Origin: Delphinapterus leucas
Taxonomy: Eukaryota; Chordata; Mammalia; Artiodactyla; Monodontidae
Direction of reading: 5' to 3'
NCBI RefSeq assembly: GCF_002288925.2
Contig: NW_022098076.1
Location: 75,469,873-75,533,872, forward strand
Length of the DNA stretch: 64,000 bases
A program made the translations under genes and the position numbers. The notes under the pieces were generated by a model, which saw nothing but the letters and a program-made list of their open reading frames with translations, made no database searches and was not told the DNA's origin. Below, piece after piece: positions 1 to 10,528 of the stretch. How positions within the stretch are numbered: position 1 is the first letter of the stretch; every line of letters begins with the position of its first letter.

Positions 1-1140
1 GTAATAAGAATTTGAACCAGGGCTTCTGCTTCCAAGCCTAATGTTCTTTCTGCCATTTCTCTTGTTTGTCCACAATTTTTGTATTTTTCATTACTGATAA
101 CCACAAATAACAGTAGAAATAATCCAGAAAGTGGTACTTCTACATATCTTTCCAGTCTCTGCCAGATGATTTCATTCCATGAATGGATTTCTTGGAACAT
201 GAAATCTGAAATGCCAGAATGAGTTTATCATCACTGTAATGAGATTATGCTACAAAATAATAATAATGATGATGATGGAATAGAATAAGTATGGGGCTTG
301 AATTTAGGCAAGGAGCTCTGCTTTGGAATTTTCTTGTTCTTCTTAAATATCAAGGACCAGTAATTTATTTTGGGGGCAAGGCCAGGAAGCATGCAAATGT
401 GTTTTGGCCTATGGGAGACTATGGGTGTTTATGATCATGTCATTTCATTCCTGTACGTGTGTGAGTGTGAGTCTCTGGGTACTCAATGAGATCATCAATT
501 TAGCCCCATATGCCCAAGAGCTGATTGCAATGATGGTTAAGGCAGAAGACCACTGGAAAAACAAACTGGAACAGCTGAAGGAAAGATAGCTCAAGGGTCA
601 GCTTCTCCTGTAAAGTAGCAAGTGGATTTAGCATTCGTGAAAATTTCCAGTGCTGTTTGGAGTCCAGAGGGACCTAGGGTGTTCGTTCAGCTCGCCTCTG
701 CCACTTCCTGGCTCTGGCTGGGACATGCATTGACCTCTGACTCTGGCCTGGCACAGCACTGCACCATGTCGAGGTCTGTGCCCTCTGTCCTCATCTGCTC
801 CTCTCAAAGATGCCCCTTCTATGCTGCTCCAACAATGCCTGCCAATCATAATGCCAGGAAACATAGGCACCAGGCAGAGTGGGTTCAAAGAGACTGGCAA
901 AGCAGAGGCCAAGGAAAGAGCCCATTCCCTTGGGGAAAGAGAGGAGGGAAAGTCAGTGGGGCAGGATGGAGACAACAGATGAGAGCCTTTCAAAGGTGCC
1001 ACTCCCTCCTTCCCACCTCCCCAAGGACCCACGCCACCAACACGCACACAGATACTGGCCTTTTCTGTTTTCCCAACTCTAACTAATTACATGGCTCAAA
1101 GGGTTCTCAGGAACCGCTTAATCCCAGTTTAAAACAGTTT
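1..1140. other. Unique noncoding stretch
   Basis: No repeat or gene recognised. It contains a short AAT/GAT-rich run near 258-280. Several open frames of 60-154 codons occur on both strands, but none has a recognisable domain, codon signature or splice context. Treated as intergenic or intronic DNA. Confidence 0.6.
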
Positions 1141-1149
1141 TAAAACTGG

Positions 1150-1270
1150 TTTAAAGCCTAGATTTTGATCCTGACCCTCCCACTCAATAGCCATGTGATT
1201 CTGGGGAAAAAATGTTAACCTCCCTGATCCTTAGTTTTATTTTCTCATATATAAAATGAGGATAATGGGT
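1150..1270 (+). repeat. MIR fragment
   Basis: The stretch has the MIR core order: a 'cactcaatagccatgtgattctgg' type segment, then 'cttagttttattttctcat', then 'taaaatgaggataatggg'. This is the ancient tRNA-derived SINE, about 110 bp in sense orientation, diverged as expected for a mammal-wide element. Confidence 0.75.
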
Positions 1271-1279
1271 GTTCTGGAT

Positions 1280-3173
1280 ATACGTCACTTTTACTCTTCC
1301 AGTGTATCAATAAGAGTTCAGTGAGAAAGAGAGTTACTGTAAGCGTTATAGGAATAAGGAATTTTTACTAAGAGTTAGAGCCTGCATAAATAGAGAAGGA
1401 GCCGAGGGGTGAAGAGGGGTGTTGGACGATTAGAGATTTGGCCACTAAGTGGTCTGCCTGAGTCAGTGGTGAGGGTGGACACGTCAGAGCTTGCAGGAGG
1501 ATCTGAGAAGCAAAGTGCACCCAGCAGCAGAAGTGGGACCACTAACGGAGGCTTGAGGAGAGGGCTATGAAACCACTGTCTGGGGGTCCACAGCTAAGTG
1601 CTTGGTGGAGGCCAGAACCACTGTTGTCAGAAGGACCAAGAGTAGAGAAGACAAGATGGACAAATCGAGAACAAGCCAGGCTCCTCTGTGTCCATCCGTG
1701 ACTGTGTCCGGCAAATGACAACCTTTTAGGGGAGTGGCTTCTGCTTAATTCTCTCCTCTTGAATCTTCCTCATTTTGGCTAACTCTAAACTGGTACCATA
1801 GGAAATGGTTTCGTGGAAACTTGGTACCCTGCCTTGGATGAATTGAATAATAGCTCATAGTCTCTCCTCCTTCTATAACTGCAAATTTGCTTCGGGAACT
1901 AGCTCTCCCACTCCCAGTCCTTGAGGTCTGAGGGGGGCTCATTCCACCACCATCCCTTTACCCTGTCCCAACCCCCAGACACTGGCATGGGACTCAATCC
2001 TGGCCAACTGAACATCACACACTTATGGCCATTGATTGGCTTGGGGATGCACTCAAGACCGAAGGATAGCTAATGAGATTCTGTTCTGAAAATCTGTCAG
2101 AGCTACGTGAGGAAACAATCCCTTTCTTCCATAGGACATAAGCCTCAAGCTACTAGTGATCAACTAGCCACCGAGAGGGAGCCTGTCTGAGAACAGAGCT
2201 AAGCCAGGGAAAACTGGATCTAAGGGATGAAAGTGAGACTAAGTCCTATTTACAGCATTTAAATCACATGTGTCTGGAAATTGAAACATGGCTGCATTCA
2301 AAGCCAAAAATAATAATGTGTAAACTAGCTTGATTAAGGTCTTATCACGTGCAATTGAAAGGGTCCAGATTAATACAGCAGAGGGTTAACTGGGGACCAG
2401 ATAAGCAGGAGCACGCCATAGAGCAGTGTGCAATAATTATCAGCTATTATCACTGTTATAATTGTTACTATTATTATTACTTACATAGATTTCCATTTCT
2501 AACCCTTCTATTTCTACCCCCTTTCTTCATGTTTATGTAAAGTTTGTTAAGTAAAGTTCTGTCCGAAGATATTAAGCCATATAAAACAACCTCGGAAGGT
2601 CCCTTTCCTTTTGTTTCTACAAGCTCAGGAGCCATGATCGACAGACGAAGAGACTAAACTAGAGTGAGTGCTTTTACAAAGAAACAGGAAAAGAGCTCGA
2701 GGAAGAAACTTATCTCATCCTCCAATATTCTGCATCCTGTCATCCTTTCCATGACAGCTTCTTCCTGACCCTGAAGATGCCTCTTCACGGCTCTCTGCCT
2801 CGATCCTTTTCTCTATCTCACTACTTTCTCCACCAAGGAGTGCAAGAGGAGAGGATAAGCTAACTCAAACCTCAAAAGAGTTTAGATTTCTTTGAAAAGA
2901 ACCCTATTAAGGCTCCACTGCCCTTAGGTTACTCTGAGCAAGGATGGGAACAGACTCAGGAGAAGCATTTGCAGGTTAAAAGACTGGTAAATGGCTCTTC
3001 CTTATACTTTCTATTGGAATTGGGATTAGCTACACTGGAAAGGAATGGTTTAGAAACAACTGATCCCTGGCTCTTAAAAACATAAGAAATTAAGATGCAG
3101 GGAAGAGTAGCCACCTGGTTGGTCAGATCATATAAAGTCCATAGGGTACACAGAATACAGGAGCTGCTCTCTG
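1280..3173. other. Mostly unique noncoding DNA
   Basis: No gene seen. 1300-1720 is purine-rich and may be part of an old interspersed repeat that I cannot name. 2435-2480 is a diverged ATT/TTA-rich run. The rest shows no recognised element. Confidence 0.5.
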
Positions 3174-3188
3174 TCTCCATTGGGTGTT
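3174..3188. repeat. L1 target-site duplication, 3' copy
   Basis: The 15 bases here match 10514-10528 with one mismatch (base 3186, G versus T). They lie directly next to the oligo(T) run that is the minus-strand poly(A) tail. Read on the minus strand, the copy at the 5' end begins TTT|AAAACCC, the expected L1 endonuclease cleavage context. Confidence 0.93.
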
Positions 3189-3199
3189 GTTTTTTTTTT

Positions 3200-3540
3200 A
3201 ACATCTTTATTAGAGTATAATTGCTTTACAATGCTGTGTCAGTTTCTGCTTTATAACAAAGTGAATCAGTTATACATATACATACGTCCCCAAATCTCTT
3301 CCCTCTTGCATGTCCCTCCTTCCCCCACTCCCTATCCCACCCATCCAGATGGTCACAAAGCACCGAGTTGATCTCCCTGTGCCATGAGGCTGCTTCCCAC
3401 TAGCTATTTATTTTACATTTGGTAGTGTATATACGTCCATGCTACTCTCTCACTTTGTCCCACCTTACCCTGCCCCCTCCCCATATCCTCAAGTCCATTC
3501 TCTAGAAGGTCTGCATTTTTATTCCCGTCTTGCCCCTAGG
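3200..3540 (-). other. L1 3' UTR
   Basis: Minus-strand sequence runs from the end of ORF2 to the poly(A) tail. It carries the 'ctactaatggac/tagctagtgggaagc' region and an 'aataaag' signal next to the tail (plus-strand 'ctttatt' at 3206-3212). The same 3' UTR is found in sense orientation at 49802-50082. Confidence 0.85.
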
Positions 3541-5996
3541 TTCTTCTGACCATTTTCTTTTCTTTTCTTTTCTTTTTTTTAGATTCCATATATATGTTAG
3601 CATACGGTGTTTGTTTTTCTCTTTCTGACTTATTTCACTCTGTATGACAGGCTCTAGGTCCATCCACCTCACTACAAATAACTCAGTTTCTTTCCTTTTT
3701 ATGGCTGAGTAATGTTCCATTGTATATATATGCCACATCTTCTTTATCCATTCATCTGCTGATGGACACTTAGGTTGCTTCCATGTCCTGGCTATTTTAC
3801 ATAGAACTGCAATGAACATTTTGATACATGACTATTTTGAATTATGGTTTTCTAAGGGTATATGCCCACTAGTGGGATTGCTGGGTCATATGGTAGTTCT
3901 ATTTCTAGTTTTTTAAGGAACCTCCATACTGTTCTCCATAGTGGCTGTATCAATTTACATTCCCACCAACAGTGCAAGAGGGTACCCTTTTCTCCACGCC
4001 CTCTCCAGCATTTATTGTTTGTAGATTTTTTGATTATGGCCATTCTGACTGGTGTGAGATGATATCACATTGTAGTTTTGATGTGCATTTCTCTAATGAT
4101 TAATGATGTTGAGCATTCTTTCATGTGTTTGTTGGCAATCCGTATATCTTCTTTGGAGAAATGTCTGTTTAGGTCTTCTGCCCATTTTTGGATTGGGTTG
4201 TTTGTTTTTTTGATATTGAGCTGCATGAGCTGCTTGTATGTTTTGGAGATTAATCCTTTGTCAGTTGCTTCATTTGCAAATATTTTCTCCCATTCTGAGT
4301 GTTATCTTTTCGTCTTGTTTATGGTTTCCTTTGCTGTGCAAAAGATTTGAAGTTTCATTAGGTCCCATTTGTTTATTTTTGTTTTTATTTCCATTTCTCT
4401 ACAAGGTGGGTCAAAAAGGATCTTGCTGTGATTTATATCATAAAGTGTTCTGCCTATGTTTTCCTCTAAGAGTTTGATGGTGTCTGGCCTTACATTTAGG
4501 TCTTTAATCCATTTTGAGTTTATTTTTGTGTATGGTGTTAGGGAGTGTTCTAATTTCATTCTTTTACATGTAGCTGTCCATTTATTCCAGCACCACTTAG
4601 TGAAGAGGCTGTCTTTTCTCCACTGTATATTCTTGCCCACTTTATCAAAGATAAGGTGACCATATGTGCATGGGATTACCTCTGGGCTTTCTATCCTGTT
4701 CCATTGATCTATATTTCTGTTTTTGCACCAGTACCATACTGTCTTGATTACTGTAGCTTTGTAGTATAGTCTAAAGTCAGGGAGCCTGATTCCTCCAGCT
4801 CCGTTTTACTTTCTCAAGATTGCTTTGGCTATTTGGGGTCTTTTATGTTTCCATACAAATTGTGAAATTTTTTGTTCTAGTTCTGTGAAAAATGCCAGTG
4901 GTAGTTTGATAGGGATTGCATTGAATCTGTAGATTGCTTTGGGTAGTAGAGTCATTTTCACAATGTTGATTCTTCCAATCCAAGAACATGGTATATCCCT
5001 CCATCTATTTGTATCATCTTTAATTTCTCTCATCAGTGTCTTATAATTTTCTGCATACAGGTCTTTTGTCTCCTTAGGTAGTTTTATTCCTAGATACTTT
5101 ATTCTTTTTGTTGCAATGGTAAATGGGAATATTGTCTTAATTTCACTTTCAGATTTTTCATCATTAGTATACAGGAATGCAAGAGGTTTCTGTGCATTAA
5201 TTTTGTATCCTGATAATTTACCAAATTCATTGACTAGATCTAGTCGTTTTCTGGTAGCATCTTTAGGATTCTCTATGTATAGTATCATGTCATCTGCAAA
5301 CAGTAACATCTTTACTTCTTCTTTTCCAATTTGGATTCCTTTTATTTCTTTTTCTTCTCTGATTGCTGTGGCTAAAACTTCCAAAACTATATTGAATAAT
5401 AGTGGTGAGAGTAGGCAACCTTGTCTTGTTCCTGATCTTAGTGAAAATGGTTTCAGTTTTTCACCATTGAAGATGATGTTGGCTGTGGGTTTGTCATATA
5501 TGACCTTTATTTTGTTGAGGAAAGTTCCCTCTATGCCTACTTTCTGGAAGGCTTTTATCATAAATGGGTGTTGAATTTTGTTGAAAGCTTTCTCTGCATC
5601 TACTGAGATGATCATATGTTTTTTATCCTTCAATTTGTTAATATGGTGTATCACATTGATTGATTTGCGTATATTGAAGAATCCTTGCATTCCTGGGATA
5701 AACCCCACTTGATCATGGTGTATGATCCTTTTAATGTGCTGTTGGATTCTGTTGGCTAGTATTTTGTTGAGGATTTTTGCATCTATGTTCCTCAGTGATA
5801 CTGGCCTGTAGTTTTCTTTCTTTGTGACATCTTTGTCTGGTTTTGGTATCAGGGTGATGGTGGACTCGTAGAATGGGTTTGAGAATGTTCCTCACTCTGC
5901 TATATTTTGGAAGAGTTTGAGAAGGATAGGTGTTAGCTCTTCTTTAAATGTTTGATACAATTCACCTGTGAAGACATCTGGTCCTGGGCTTTTGTT

Positions 5997-6010
5997 TGTT
6001 GGAAGTTTTT
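5997..6010. repeat. TSD of SINE nested in L1, left copy
   Basis: The sequence tgttggaag followed by a T run matches 6226-6240 with one mismatch. It marks the insertion point of the CHR SINE in L1 ORF2. Confidence 0.85.
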
Positions 6011-6225
6011 TGTTTTGTTTTTTTTTTTTTTTTGCAGTACATGGGCCTCTCAATGTTGTGGCCTCTCCCGTTGTGGAGCACAGGCTCCAGAATCGTAGGC
6101 TCAGCGGCCATGGCTCACAGGCCCAGACACTCCGCAGCATGAGGGATCTTTCCGGACCAGGGCACGAACCCATGTCCCCTGCATTGGCAGGTGGACTCTC
6201 AACCACTGTGCCAACACGGAAGTCC
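6011..6225 (-). mobile_element. CHR-type tRNA-derived SINE inside L1 ORF2
   Basis: Minus-strand order: tRNA-like head at the right end with an A-box like region (complement of 'aaccactgtgccaac'), a B-box like GGTTCGTGCCC (complement near 6166), a GC-rich body, and a poly(A) seen as T at 6018-6033. Flanking repeats at 5997-6010 and 6226-6240 are the TSD. It is more diverged than the other CHR copies in the window (CpG sites decayed to TG/CA). It must be younger than the L1 it interrupts. Confidence 0.93.
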
Positions 6226-6240
6226 TGTTGGAAGATTTTT
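6226..6240. repeat. TSD of SINE nested in L1, right copy
   Basis: Right-hand copy of the duplication at 5997-6010; one base differs. Confidence 0.85.
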
Positions 6241-7680
6241 AATCATAGTTTCAATTTCAGTGCTTGTGATGGGTCTGTTCATATTTTCTATTTCTTCCTG
6301 GTTCAGTCTCGGAAGGTTGTGCATTTCTAAGAATTTGTCCATTACTTCCAGGTTGTCCATTTTATTGGCATATCATTGCTTGTAGTAATCCCTCATGATC
6401 CTTTGTATTTCTGCAGTGTCAGTTGTTACTTCTCCTTTTTCATTTCTAATTCTGTTGATTTGAATCTTCTCCCTTTTTTTCTTGATAAGTCTGGATAATG
6501 GTTTATCAATTTTGTTTATCTTCTCAAAGAACCAGCTTTAAGTTTTATTGATCTTTGCTATCATTTCCTTCATTTCTTTTTCATTTATTTCTACTCTGAT
6601 CTTTATGATTCTTTCCTTCTGCTAACTTTGGGGTTTTTTTGTTCTTCTTTCTCTAATCACTTTAGGTGTAAGGTTAGGTTGTTTATTTGAGATGTTTCTT
6701 GTTTCTTAAGGTAGGCTTTTATTTCTATAAACTTCTCTCTTAGAACTGTTATTGCTGCATACCATAGGTTTTGGGTAGTTGTGTTTTCATTGCCATTTGT
6801 TTCTAGGTATTTTTTGATTTCCTCTTTGATTTCTTCAGTGGTCTCTTGGTTATTAAATAGTGTGTTGTTTAGCCTCCATGTGTTTGTATTTCTTACAGAT
6901 TTTTTTTCTGTAATTGATATCTAGTCTCATAGCGTTGTGGTCGGAAAAGATACTTGGTATGATTTCAATTTTCTTAAATTTACCAAGGCTTGATTTGTGA
7001 CCCAAGATAAGATCTATCCTGGAGAATGTTCCATGAGCGCTTGAGAAGAAAGTGTATTCTGTTTTTTTGGGATGGAATGTCCTATAAATGTTAATTAAGT
7101 CCATCTAGTTTAATGTATAATTTAAAGCTTGTGTTTCCTTATTTATTTTCATTTTGGATGATTTGTCCCTTGGTGACAGTGGGGTGTTAAAGTCCCCTAC
7201 TATGATTGTGTTACTGTTGATTTCCCCTTTTATGGCTGTTAGTATTTGCCTATGTATTGAGGTGCTCCTATGTTGGGTGCATAAATATTTACAATTGTTA
7301 TATCCTCTTCTTGGATTGATTCCTTGATCATTATGTAGTGTCCTTCTTTGTCTCTTGTAATAGTCTTTGTTTAAAAGTCTATTTTGGCTGATATGAGAAT
7401 TGCTACTTCAGCTTTCTTTTGATTTCCATTTGCATGGAATATCTTTTTCCATCCCCTCACTTTCAGTCTGTATGTGTCCCTAGGTCTGAAATGGGTCTCA
7501 CGTAGACAGCATATATACAGGTCTTGTTTTTGTATCCATTCAGCCAGTCTATGTCTTTTGGTTGGAGCATTTAATCCATTTACATTTAAGGTAATTATTG
7601 ATATGTATGTTCCTATTACCATTTTCTTAATTGTTTTGCATTTATCATTGTAGGTCTTTTCCTTCTCTTGTGTTTCCTGC

Positions 7681-8574
7681 CTAGAGAAGTTCCTTTACCA
7701 TTTGTTGTAAAGCTGGTTTGGTGGTGCTGAATTCTCTTAGCTTTTACTTGTGTGTAAAGCTTTTAATTTCTCCATCAAATCTGAATGAGATCCTTGCTGG
7801 GTAGAGTAATCTTGGTTGTAGGTTTCTCTCTTTCATCACTTTAAATATGTCCTACCACTTCCTTCTGGCTTGCAGAGTTTCTGCTGAAATATCAGCTGTT
7901 AACCTTATGGGGATTCCCTTATGTGTTACTTGTTGGTTTTCCCTTGCTGCTTTTAATATTTTTTCTTTGTATTTAATTTTTGATACTTTGATTAATATGT
8001 GTCTTGTCATGTTTCTCCTTGGATTTATCCTGTATGGGACTCTCTGTGCTTCCTGGACTTGGTTAACTATTTCCTTTCCCGTATTAGGGAAGTTTTCAAC
8101 TATAATCTCTTCAAGTATTTTCTCAGTCCCTTTCTTTTTCTCTTATTCTTCTGGGACCCCTATAATTTGAATGTTGGTGCGTTTAATGTTGTTTGAGAGG
8201 TCTCTGAGACTGTCCTCAATTCTTTTCATTCTTTTTTCTTTATTCTGCTCTGCAGTAGTTATTTCCACTATTTTATCTTCCAGGTCACTTATCCATTCTT
8301 CTGCCTCAGTTATTCTGCTATCGATCTTTTCTAGAGAATTTTTAATTTCATTTATTGTGTTGTTCATCTCTGTTCATTTGCTCTTTAGTTCTCCTAGGTC
8401 CTTGTTAAACGTTTTTTTGTATTTTCTCCATTCTATTTCCAAGATTTTGGATCATCTTTACTATCATTATTCTGAATTCTTTTTCAGGTAGACTGCCTAT
8501 TTCCTCTTCATTTGTTAGGTCTGGTGGGTTTTTGCCTTGCTCCTTCATCTGCTGTGTGTTTCTCTGTCTTCTCA
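7681..8574 (-). pseudogene. L1 ORF1 remnant (RNA-binding coiled-coil protein), broken
   Basis: ORF1p is the trimeric RNA chaperone of the L1 RNP. A start at 8574 opens with MRRQRNTQQ, followed by a basic N-terminus and PPDLTNEEEIGSLPEKEF. The frame breaks near 8400 in an A-rich run (an indel). A second open piece, 8367-8143, holds the coiled-coil heptads and ends in IIGVPEE at the entry of the RRM domain. Downstream parts are broken further; the end is placed near the stop at 7681. The expected length of about 298 codons fits the family. Non-functional. Confidence 0.88.
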
Positions 8575-9089
8575 TTTTGCTTAACTTACTGTGTTTGGGG
8601 TCTCCTTTTTGCAGGCTGCAGGTTCGTAGTTTCCATTGTTTTTCATGTCTGTCCCCAGTGGCTAAGGTTGGTTCAGTGGGTTGTGTAGGCTTCCTGTGGA
8701 GGGGACTGGTGCCTGTGTTCTGGTGGATGAGGCTGGATCTTGTCTTTCTGGTGGGCAGGTCCACGTCTGGTGGTGTGTTTTGGGGTGTCTGTGGCCTTAT
8801 TACGATTTTAGGCAGCCTCTGTGCTAATGGATGGGGTTGTGTTCCTGTCTTGCTAGTTGTTTGGCATAGGGTGTCTTGCACTGTACTTGCTGGTCGTTGA
8901 GTGGAGCTGGGTTTCAGTGTTGAGATGGAGATCTCTGGGAGATTTTCACCGTTTGATATTACGTGGAGCTGGGAGGTCTCTTGTGGACCAGTGTCCTGAA
9001 CTTGGCTCTCCCACCTCAGTGGCACAGCCCTGATGCCTGGCTGGAGCACCAAGAGTCTGTCCTGTACATGGCTCAGAATAAAAGGGAGA

Positions 9090-9192
9090 AAAAAAAGAAA
9101 GAAAGAAAGAAGAAGATAGAATAAAATTAAGTTATTAAAATAAAAAATAATTATTAAGAAAAAAAATTTTTAAGTAATAAAAAAAAAAAGGA
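9090..9192. repeat. A-rich tract within L1 5' UTR
   Basis: Runs of A with AAAG and ATTAA units. It is low-complexity sequence inside the L1 5' UTR, probably part of the element rather than a separate insertion. Confidence 0.7.
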
Positions 9193-10493
9193 CAGACAGA
9201 ACCCTAGGACTAATGGTAAAAGCAAAGCTATACAGACAAAATCTCACACAGACATACACAGACACACAAAAAGAGAAAAAGGGAAATATATATATCTCCT
9301 TGCTCCCAAAGTCCACCTCCTCAAATTGGGATGATTCGTTGTCTATTCATGTATTCCACACATGCAGGGTACATCAAGTTGATTGTGGAGCTTTAATCCA
9401 CTGCTCCTGAGGCTGTTGGGAGAGATTTCCCTTTCTCTTTGTTCGCACAGCTCCTGGGGTTCAGCTTTGGATTTGGCCCCGCCTCTGCCTGTAGGTCGCC
9501 TGAGGGCGTCTGTTCTTCACTCAGACAGGATGGGGTTAAAGGAGCAGCTGATTCGGGGACTCTGACTCACTCAGGCCGGGGGAAGGGTGGGGTATGGAGT
9601 GAGGGGCAATCCTGTGGCGGCAGAGGCCGGCATGACGTTGCACCAGCCTGCGGCATGCCGTGCATTCTCTCGGGCAAGTTGTCCCTGGATCACGGGACCC
9701 TGGCGGTGGCGGGCTGCACTAGCTCCCGGGAAGGGCGGTGTGGATAGTGACCTGTGCTCGCACACAGGCTTCTTGGTGGCGGCAGCAGCAGCCTTAGCGT
9801 CTCATGCCCGTCTCTGGGGTCCGCACTGATAGCCGCGGCTCGCGCCAGTCTCCATAGCTCCTTTAAGCAGCGCTCTTAATCCCCTCCCCTCGCGCACCAG
9901 GAAACAAAGAGAGAAGAAAAAGTCTCTTGCCTCTTCGGCAGGTCCAGACTTTCCCGGACTCTCTCTCGGCTAGCTGTGGTGCAACAGCCCCCTTCAGGCT
10001 GTGTTCATGCTGCCAACCCCAGTCCTCTCCCTGCGCTCCAACCGAAGCCCGAGCCTCAGCTCCCAGCCCGCCCGCTCCGGCGGGTGAGCAGACAAGCCTC
10101 TCGGGCTGGTGAGTGCTGGTCGGCACCGATCCTGTGTGTGGGAATCTCTCCACTTTGCCCTCCACACCCCTGTGGCTGCGCTCTCCTCCGCAGCTCTGCA
10201 GCTCCCCCACTCCGCCACCCCCCGCCTCTGCCCGCGAAGGGGCTTCTAGTGTGTGGAAAACTTTCCTCCTTCACAGCTCCCTCCCACTGGTGCAGGTCCC
10301 GTCCCTATCCTTTTGTCTCTGTTTATTCTTTTTTCTTTTGCCCTACCCAGGTACGTGGGGAGTTTCTTGCCTTTTGGGAGGTCTGAGGTCTTCTGCCAGC
10401 GTTCAGTAGGTGCTCTGTAGGAGGTGTTCCACATGTAGATGTATTTCTGATGTGTTTGTGGGGAGGAAGGTGATCTCTGCCTCTTACTCTTCT

Positions 10494-10502
10494 GCCATCT
10501 TG
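10494..10502 (-). promoter_or_regulatory. YY1-like site at the L1 5' end
   Basis: Minus strand reads CAAGATGGC about 12 bases inside the 5' end at 10513. In L1 elements a YY1 site in this position directs accurate initiation at the first base. The motif is intact here. Confidence 0.7.
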
Positions 10503-10513
10503 AAGCTCCTCCC

Positions 10514-10528
10514 TCTCCATTGGGTTTT
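10514..10528. repeat. L1 target-site duplication, 5' copy
   Basis: Matches 3174-3188 with one mismatch and directly abuts the L1 5' end. Confidence 0.93.

Larger units (their letters stand above)
3540..7622 (-). pseudogene. L1 ORF2 remnant (endonuclease and reverse transcriptase), broken
   Basis: ORF2 encodes the nicking endonuclease and reverse transcriptase for target-primed reverse transcription. The start at 7622 gives an endonuclease N-terminus with NVNGLN and an ETH motif; the usual QETH reads RETH here. Another open piece at 7104-6853 carries the endonuclease C-terminal SDHN motif. The RT core is in the longest piece, 5708-4806 (300 codons), with FADDMILY. The Cys-rich end (CWWEC) is at 4043-3852 and the C-terminus near 3550. 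Between the pieces there are several stops and frameshifts, and the CHR SINE at 6011-6225 interrupts the frame. Catalytic motifs remain visible, so decay is by indels and nonsense changes rather than loss of domains. Non-functional. Confidence 0.95.
3189..10513 (-). mobile_element. Full-length L1 retrotransposon, disrupted, with nested SINE
   Basis: An autonomous non-LTR retrotransposon about 7.3 kb long including a nested SINE of about 215 bp. In order on the minus strand: 5' end at 10513 beginning with a G-rich start and an AAGATGGC box, CpG-rich 5' UTR, ORF1, ORF2 (endonuclease, reverse transcriptase, Cys-rich end), short 3' UTR with the cetartiodactyl 'agtgggaagcag' type sequence, and a poly(A) tail seen as T at 3189-3199. 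It is bounded by a 15-bp TSD, so it is a complete, non-truncated insertion. Both ORFs are split by frameshifts and stops and ORF2 also by the SINE, so it cannot move by itself. The 5' promoter is physically complete. The family is certain; the subfamily needs a repeat library. Confidence 0.97.
8575..10513 (-). promoter_or_regulatory. L1 5' UTR with CpG-rich internal promoter
   Basis: About 1.9 kb between the L1 5' end and the ORF1 start. 9400-10240 is markedly GC- and CpG-rich against an AT-rich window, as expected for an internal Pol II promoter of L1. An A-rich tract (plus-strand view 9090-9190) lies between the CpG-rich part and ORF1. Open frames in it on both strands, up to 136 codons, are by-products of high GC. 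Confidence 0.85.

Noticed and set aside
404..589. Short frame ending in a Lys/Glu-rich helix-like stretch as a possible exon
   Set aside because: No matching splice sites judged convincing and no known protein recognised.
622..1086. Open frame of 154 codons on the plus strand
   Set aside because: No domain, no supporting splice or promoter context, and an equally long frame on the other strand over the same bases. Length is within chance for GC-rich noncoding DNA.
9400..10440. Many overlapping frames of 60-136 codons on both strands
   Set aside because: They lie in the CpG-rich L1 5' UTR, where stop codons are rare by composition. Not genes.
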